DNA of 10,907 nt from CAVRTJ01 sp046704825 (lineage in GTDB: Bacteria; Acidobacteriota; UBA4820; DSQY01): the NCBI GenBank assembly GCA_046704825.1, contig JBJKRE010000239.1, forward strand, positions 1 through 10,907, given 5' to 3'. A model generated the notes under the pieces. The model was not told where the DNA came from. It did no database searches and was given only the letters and a program-made list of their open reading frames with translations. The translations under genes and the position numbers were made by a program. Position 1 is the first letter of the stretch, and each line of letters starts with the position of its first letter. Positions 7,536 to 10,907 of this stretch are shown piece by piece.

Positions 7536-7556
7536 CCGGCCGCCGTCTCCGGCCGG
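7536..7556 (+). promoter_or_regulatory. Hairpin close to the phosphoketolase ribosome binding site
   Basis: Perfect 7-base inverted repeat CCGGCCG/CGGCCGG with a 7-base loop, ending 39 bases before the ribosome binding site at 7596. All stem pairs are G-C, so it should be stable in RNA. No U-tract follows, so it is not a standard terminator. Confidence 0.35.
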
Positions 7557-7595
7557 CGCCCGCGGCACGGACGGGACGGCGGGGGCCCGGTCAAA

Positions 7596-7600
7596 AGGAG
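7596..7600 (+). promoter_or_regulatory. Ribosome binding site of the phosphoketolase gene
   Basis: AGGAG lies six bases before the ATG at 7607. It decides the start against the longer open frame that begins at 7442, whose extra 55 residues are low-complexity and not part of the enzyme family. Confidence 0.8.
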
Positions 7601-7606
7601 AAGGCC

Positions 7607-9964
7607 ATGGACAAACCACTCTCTCAAACCATGCTGCGCAAGATGGACGCCTACTGGCGGGCCGCAAACTACTTGTCCGTCGGACAGATCTACCTCCGCG
7701 ACAACCCCTTGCTCAGGAAACCCCTGAAGCCGGAACACGTGAAGCCCCGCCTCCTTGGACACTGGGGAACCACGCCCGGCCTCAATTTCATCTACGTTCA
7801 CCTCAACCGCATCATCAACGCATACGACCTCGACATGATCTGCGTGACCGGGCCCGGCCACGGCGGACCGGGGCTTGTGGCCAACACCTACCTGGAGGGG
7901 ACCTACAGCGAACTCTACCCCGACGTCTCCCGCGACGAGGCGGGGATGAAGAAGCTCTTCACGCAGTTCTCTTTTCCCGGCGGCATCCCGAGCCACGTGG
8001 CCCCCGAGACTCCCGGCTCGATCAACGAGGGCGGTGAACTCGGCTATTCGCTGGCCCACGCGTTCGGGGCCGTGTTCGACAACCCCGACCTGATCGCCGC
8101 CTGCATCATCGGCGACGGGGAGGCTGAAACGGGCGCCCTCGCTACAAGCTGGCACTCCAACAAGTTCCTCAATCCCGCTCGCGACGGCGCGGTGCTTCCC
8201 ATACTCCATTTGAACGGGTACAAGATAGCCAACCCTACGGTCCTTGCCAGGATCAGCGCCGAAGAGCTAGAGGCCCTCCTGCGCGGATACGGCTACGAGC
8301 CCTATTTCGTAGAGGGCGACGACCCGAAGCGCCTCCACCAGATCATGGCCGGGACGCTCGACGCGATCGTCGGGGACATCCGGGCCATCCAGCTCGACGC
8401 CCGGTCGAAGGGATTCCGCACGCGGCCCGCGTGGCCGATGGTCGTCCTGCGCACCCCCAAGGGCTGGACGGGCCCGAAGGCGGTGGACGGGGTTCCGGTT
8501 GAAGGGACCTTCCGCTCCCACCAGGTGCCACTCGCCGAGGTCGCCACGAAGCCCGCCCACCTCAAAATGCTCGATCGCTGGATGAGGAGCTACAAGCCCC
8601 GGGAGCTTTTCGACGCCGAAGGCAGGTTGCTGAAGCCCCTCGCCGATCTCGCCCCCCGGGGCCGGCGCCGCATGGGCGCAAACCCCCACGCAAACGGCGG
8701 GGAACTGATGCGCGATCTCAGGCTACCCGATTTCAGAAATTTCGCGGTCGAGGTCTCTTCACCGGGCACGCACAGGGCCGAAGCCACGAGGGTTTTGGGC
8801 GCCTTTCTCCGCGACGTCATGACCTTGAACAGGGACAGCCGAAACTTCAGGGTGTTCGGTCCCGACGAGACGGCCTCCAACCGCCTCACCCACCTGTTCG
8901 ACGTCACCGACCGCGTGTCCACCGCGCAGATTCTCGAGTCCGACGACCACCTCTCGCCGGACGGGCGCGTCATGGAAGTCCTCAGCGAACACCTCTGCCA
9001 GGGATGGCTCGAAGGCTATCTCCTCACGGGGCGCCACGGCTTCTTCTCCTGCTACGAGGCCTTCATCCACATCGTCGATTCCATGTTCAACCAGCACGCC
9101 AAGTGGCTGAAGGTCACCCGCGATATCCCCTGGCGGCGGCCCGTCGCATCCCTGAACTACCTCCTGACGTCCCACGTATGGCGCCAGGACCACAACGGCT
9201 TCAGCCACCAGGACCCCGGCTTCATCGACCACGCCGTCAACAAGAAGGCCGACGTCATCCGCGTGTACCTCCCTCCCGACGCCAACTGCCTTCTGTCGGT
9301 GGCGGACCACTGCCTCAGAAGCCGGAACTACGTGAACGTCGTCGTCGCCGGAAAGCAACCCGAACTCCAGTGGCTCGACATGGATGCCGCCGTCCGCCAC
9401 TGCACGGCCGGGCTCGGAATATGGCCGTGGGCGAGCAGCGACGACGGGGGCGAACCCGACGTAGTCATGGCCTGCGCCGGAGACGTTCCCACGCTCGAGA
9501 CGCTGGCGGCCACCCGCATCCTGAGGGATCACTTCCCCGACCTCACAGTCCGCGTCGTCAACGTGGTCGACCTCATGACGCTCCAGCCCCAGAGCGAACA
9601 CCCCCACGGGCTGAGCGACAGGGACTTCGACGTCCTCTTCACCACGGACAAGCCGATCATCTTCGCCTACCATGGGTATCCGTGGCTCATCCACCGCCTT
9701 ACGTACCGCAGGACGAACCACAAGAACCTCCACGTCCGCGGCTACAAGGAGGAGGGCACGACTACGACCCCCTTCGACATGGTCGTCATGAACGAACTCG
9801 ACCGCTTCCACCTCGTCGCGGACGTCATAGACCGGGTGCCCAGGCTCGGCCCTCGTGCCGCCTACACCAAGCAGTGGATCCGGGACAGGCTGCTCGACCA
9901 CAAGGCCTACATCTGCAGGCACGGCGTGGACATGCCCGAAATCCGCGAATGGACGTGGGAGTGA
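7607..9964 (+). CDS. xfp: Xylulose-5-phosphate/fructose-6-phosphate phosphoketolase
   Basis: This 785-residue cytoplasmic enzyme is close to the usual family length of about 790-825. It splits xylulose 5-phosphate with inorganic phosphate into acetyl phosphate and glyceraldehyde 3-phosphate; many members also accept fructose 6-phosphate, giving erythrose 4-phosphate. Thiamine diphosphate and magnesium are cofactors. Both family signatures are visible: EGGELGY at residues 141-147, and the second ending in GDGE at 169-172. Other landmarks are GHWGTTPGLN (51-60), TGPGHGGPG (81-89), HLNGYKIANPT (201-211), RSHQVPL, the cofactor-activating region SCYEAFIHI (about 480-488) and WRQDHNGFSHQDPGF (about 524-538). 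No key motif is missing. It appears monocistronic: divergent from the ankyrin gene upstream and followed by a repeat-filled spacer. Acetate kinase or phosphotransacetylase, often adjacent, is absent here. Substrate preference cannot be read from the sequence. Confidence 0.97.
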   Translation: MDKPLSQTMLRKMDAYWRAANYLSVGQIYLRDNPLLRKPLKPEHVKPRLLGHWGTTPGLNFIYVHLNRIINAYDLDMICVTGPGHGGPGLVANTYLEGTYSELYPDVSRDEAGMKKLFTQFSFPGGIPSHVAPETPGSINEGGELGYSLAHAFGAVFDNPDLIAACIIGDGEAETGALATSWHSNKFLNPARDGAVLPILHLNGYKIANPTVLARISAEELEALLRGYGYEPYFVEGDDPKRLHQIMAGTLDAIVGDIRAIQLDARSKGFRTRPAWPMVVLRTPKGWTGPKAVDGVPVEGTFRSHQVPLAEVATKPAHLKMLDRWMRSYKPRELFDAEGRLLKPLADLAPRGRRRMGANPHANGGELMRDLRLPDFRNFAVEVSSPGTHRAEATRVLGAFLRDVMTLNRDSRNFRVFGPDETASNRLTHLFDVTDRVSTAQILESDDHLSPDGRVMEVLSEHLCQGWLEGYLLTGRHGFFSCYEAFIHIVDSMFNQHAKWLKVTRDIPWRRPVASLNYLLTSHVWRQDHNGFSHQDPGFIDHAVNKKADVIRVYLPPDANCLLSVADHCLRSRNYVNVVVAGKQPELQWLDMDAAVRHCTAGLGIWPWASSDDGGEPDVVMACAGDVPTLETLAATRILRDHFPDLTVRVVNVVDLMTLQPQSEHPHGLSDRDFDVLFTTDKPIIFAYHGYPWLIHRLTYRRTNHKNLHVRGYKEEGTTTTPFDMVVMNELDRFHLVADVIDRVPRLGPRAAYTKQWIRDRLLDHKAYICRHGVDMPEIREWTWE

Positions 9965-10046
9965 GATGGTGGGGCAGCGGTCGGCAGTCGGCGGTCGCCT
10001 TTGCCGAATGCTAAATGTTGAATTGTAAATGGTGAATTGGATGTAT

Positions 10047-10070
10047 CTCAATTTAAGATTCGAAATTGAG
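10047..10070. repeat. Perfect 8-base inverted repeat in an AT-rich island
   Basis: CTCAATTT at 10047-10054 and AAATTGAG at 10063-10070 are perfect reverse complements with an 8-base loop. They lie in a segment (about 10005-10078) that is much more AT-rich than everything around it. No T-tract follows on either strand, so an intrinsic terminator is unlikely, although it could stall transcription leaving the phosphoketolase gene. Confidence 0.5.
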
Positions 10071-10128
10071 CATTAATGGTTCCGACGGCGCGACACACCG
10101 CGGTCGGCGCGGCGAGCGAATTGTCGAT

Positions 10129-10143
10129 GATCGATAGTCGATC
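10129..10143. repeat. Perfect 6-base inverted repeat within a heptamer array
   Basis: GATCGA (10129-10134) and TCGATC (10138-10143) flank a 3-base loop. Because the local repeat unit TCGATNN is itself self-complementary over TCGA, this palindrome may simply be a by-product of the array. Confidence 0.35.
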
Positions 10144-10324
10144 GTCGATGGCCGATGGCAAGGCGGAACGCAGACGGCGCACGGCGGAAGTGAGAGACGG
10201 CACGGGAGCGCTCCTCGAAGGCATACCCCAGCTTTACCCTTAACCCCTTTACTTCCTCACCCCTTCACCGCGCCGAAGGCGCACCGGCGGTCTGCGGTCC
10301 GCGGTCTGCAGTCGAGTACGCGGT

Positions 10325-10907
10325 TCAGCTCTTTCCTTTTCGCGCGCTCTTTCTCGTGCCGGCCGCGCCTTTCGATCCGTCCTCCTGCCGTTTGGCCTCC
10401 TCCAGTCTTCGGACGATCCTGCTGATGGTGACGTAATGCAGGCCCAGGTGCTCTCCGATTTCGCGCTGGGTATGGCGGCCCTCCCGATAGGCCCGGTAGA
10501 TGGCTTCGTCGCGGGCGGCCGTGCTCTTGAGGGCTTTCGCCGGGAAGTACGCTTTCAGTCCCTTTCCATCCAGCCCACCGCGCTGCAACCGCGTGTGCTC
10601 CCGCACGTCCGCCTTCCCCCCGAGCCGCTCGCGCAGGGCTTTTCCGAACCCGTCCGAACCGATCCACAGCCCGCCCCGCACGTCGATCCTGGTCTTTTCC
10701 TCGAGCCCCCGGGCCACGAAGCGGCGATAGCCTTGCCTCGCCCTTGACGCGCTCTTCCCGAACCGCGACAGGACCCAGGACACCGCGAGCCACTCCGGCG
10801 GTTTCTCTTTCCCCGCCGTCGCCCGGTAGCTGCTCCAGCGCCAGTCCTCGGGCGCGCCCGCTTTAGCGCCCCGCCCCCGGACCGGACTCAAAACGACGAA
10901 CCGGCAC
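10325..10907 (-). CDS. REP-associated transposase (RAYT, Y1 family), C-terminal part, possibly inactive
   Basis: The minus frame is open from the window edge to the stop at 10325, giving 193 codons; the N-terminal part with the HUH histidines lies outside. The visible start reads CRFVVLSPVRG, followed by PEDWRWSSYRA, the conserved end of the Y1 transposase domain (family pattern Y..LNPVRA...PEDW.WSSYRA). A Phe stands where I place the catalytic Tyr, and Ser replaces the usual Asn of NPV. The segment between SPVR and PEDW (GRGAKAGA) looks unusual. The C-terminal part contains GLWIGSD (about 80 residues in) and a helix-turn-helix, TQREIGEHLGLHYVTISRIV, typical of one RAYT group, then a basic tail. 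These proteins process REP palindromes as single strands and are usually single-copy and non-mobile. No promoter is visible inside the window. Family assignment is firm; activity is doubtful. Confidence 0.85.
   Translation of the reverse strand, partial: CRFVVLSPVRGRGAKAGAPEDWRWSSYRATAGKEKPPEWLAVSWVLSRFGKSASRARQGYRRFVARGLEEKTRIDVRGGLWIGSDGFGKALRERLGGKADVREHTRLQRGGLDGKGLKAYFPAKALKSTAARDEAIYRAYREGRHTQREIGEHLGLHYVTISRIVRRLEEAKRQEDGSKGAAGTRKSARKGKS

Larger units (their letters stand above)
7137..7606. other. Divergent spacer between ankyrin gene and phosphoketolase
   Basis: This 470-base region has no convincing gene. Open frames crossing it encode compositionally biased Arg/Pro/Gly-rich sequence. 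The part near 7136 carries the ankyrin promoter and ribosome binding site. The part near 7606 is very GC-rich and holds the hairpins listed separately. An imperfect direct repeat (13 of 15 identical) lies at 7301-7315 and 7370-7384. I could not identify a clear plus-strand promoter for the phosphoketolase. Confidence 0.5.
9977..10314. repeat. Spacer made of several degenerate 7-base repeat arrays
   Basis: The 360 bases between the phosphoketolase and the transposase contain no gene. Several blocks repeat with a 7-base period but differ in sequence. At 9977-9997 there are three units of the type GCGGTCG/GCAGTCG. At 10007-10041 there are five units such as AATGTTG and AATTGTA. At 10124-10158 there are five units such as TCGATGA and TCGATCG, continuing in phase into GACGGCG and CACGGCG up to 10186. 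At 10236-10270 there are more degenerate C/T-rich units such as ACCCTTA and ACCCCTT. At 10287-10314 there are four units of the first type, GCGGTCT to GCAGTCG. Similar short heptameric repeats are known from intergenic regions of cyanobacteria and other bacteria; their origin is not settled. Confidence 0.75.

Noticed and set aside
7442..7606. Upstream extension of the phosphoketolase by 55 residues
   Set aside because: The extra residues are Pro/Arg/Gly-rich low complexity. The ATG at 7607 has AGGAG at ideal distance and matches the family N terminus.
7286..8209. 307-codon minus-strand open frame crossing the divergent spacer
   Set aside because: Antisense to the phosphoketolase start; no ribosome binding site and compositionally biased product.
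8759..10051. 430-codon minus-strand open frame
   Set aside because: Antisense shadow of the phosphoketolase, starting inside the repeat spacer; rich in Val/Asp/His with no recognisable fold.
9977..10314. CRISPR array
   Set aside because: Repeats are 7 bases, degenerate and contiguous, with no unique spacers and no cas genes in the window.

Overview
The window looks like chromosomal DNA from a GC-rich, environmental Gram-negative bacterium. Evidence for this is strong GC bias at third codon positions, a secreted protein with a Sec signal, many PAS/histidine kinase genes, and a REP-associated (Y1/HUH) transposase next to short heptameric intergenic repeats. A Desulfobacterota-like or similar sediment lineage would fit, but no marker gene fixes the taxonomy.

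Left part (1-5928), all on the minus strand: a signalling cluster. Read in the direction of transcription, it starts with a MASE1-PAS-PAS histidine kinase (5919-3445). This is followed by a single-domain response regulator (3448-3056) and then a protein whose receiver domain precedes two PAS domains and a histidine kinase core (3059-1053). The three genes overlap by ATGA at both junctions, so they form one translationally coupled operon. After a roughly 350-base spacer comes the N-terminal membrane half of a separate sensor kinase (700-1), cut by the window edge. None of the four proteins carries a DNA-binding or enzymatic output domain, so the output of this phosphorelay lies elsewhere.

Middle part (6063-7136, minus): a protein with a signal peptide, a short ankyrin-repeat block and a charged coiled-coil tail, probably periplasmic. 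It is divergent from the next gene across a 470-base spacer that is rich in hairpins.

Right part (7607-9964, plus): a complete xylulose-5-phosphate/fructose-6-phosphate phosphoketolase with both family signatures and an excellent ribosome binding site. It makes acetyl phosphate from sugar phosphates. No acetate kinase or phosphotransacetylase accompanies it here.

Right end (9965-10907): a 360-base spacer built largely from several unrelated degenerate repeats that share a 7-base period, then the C-terminal part of a REP-associated transposase (minus strand, cut by the window edge). In this protein the position I align with the catalytic tyrosine reads as phenylalanine. The repeat spacer together with the apparently altered transposase is the most unusual part of the window. 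I found no CRISPR array, tRNA, rRNA or recognisable defence system.
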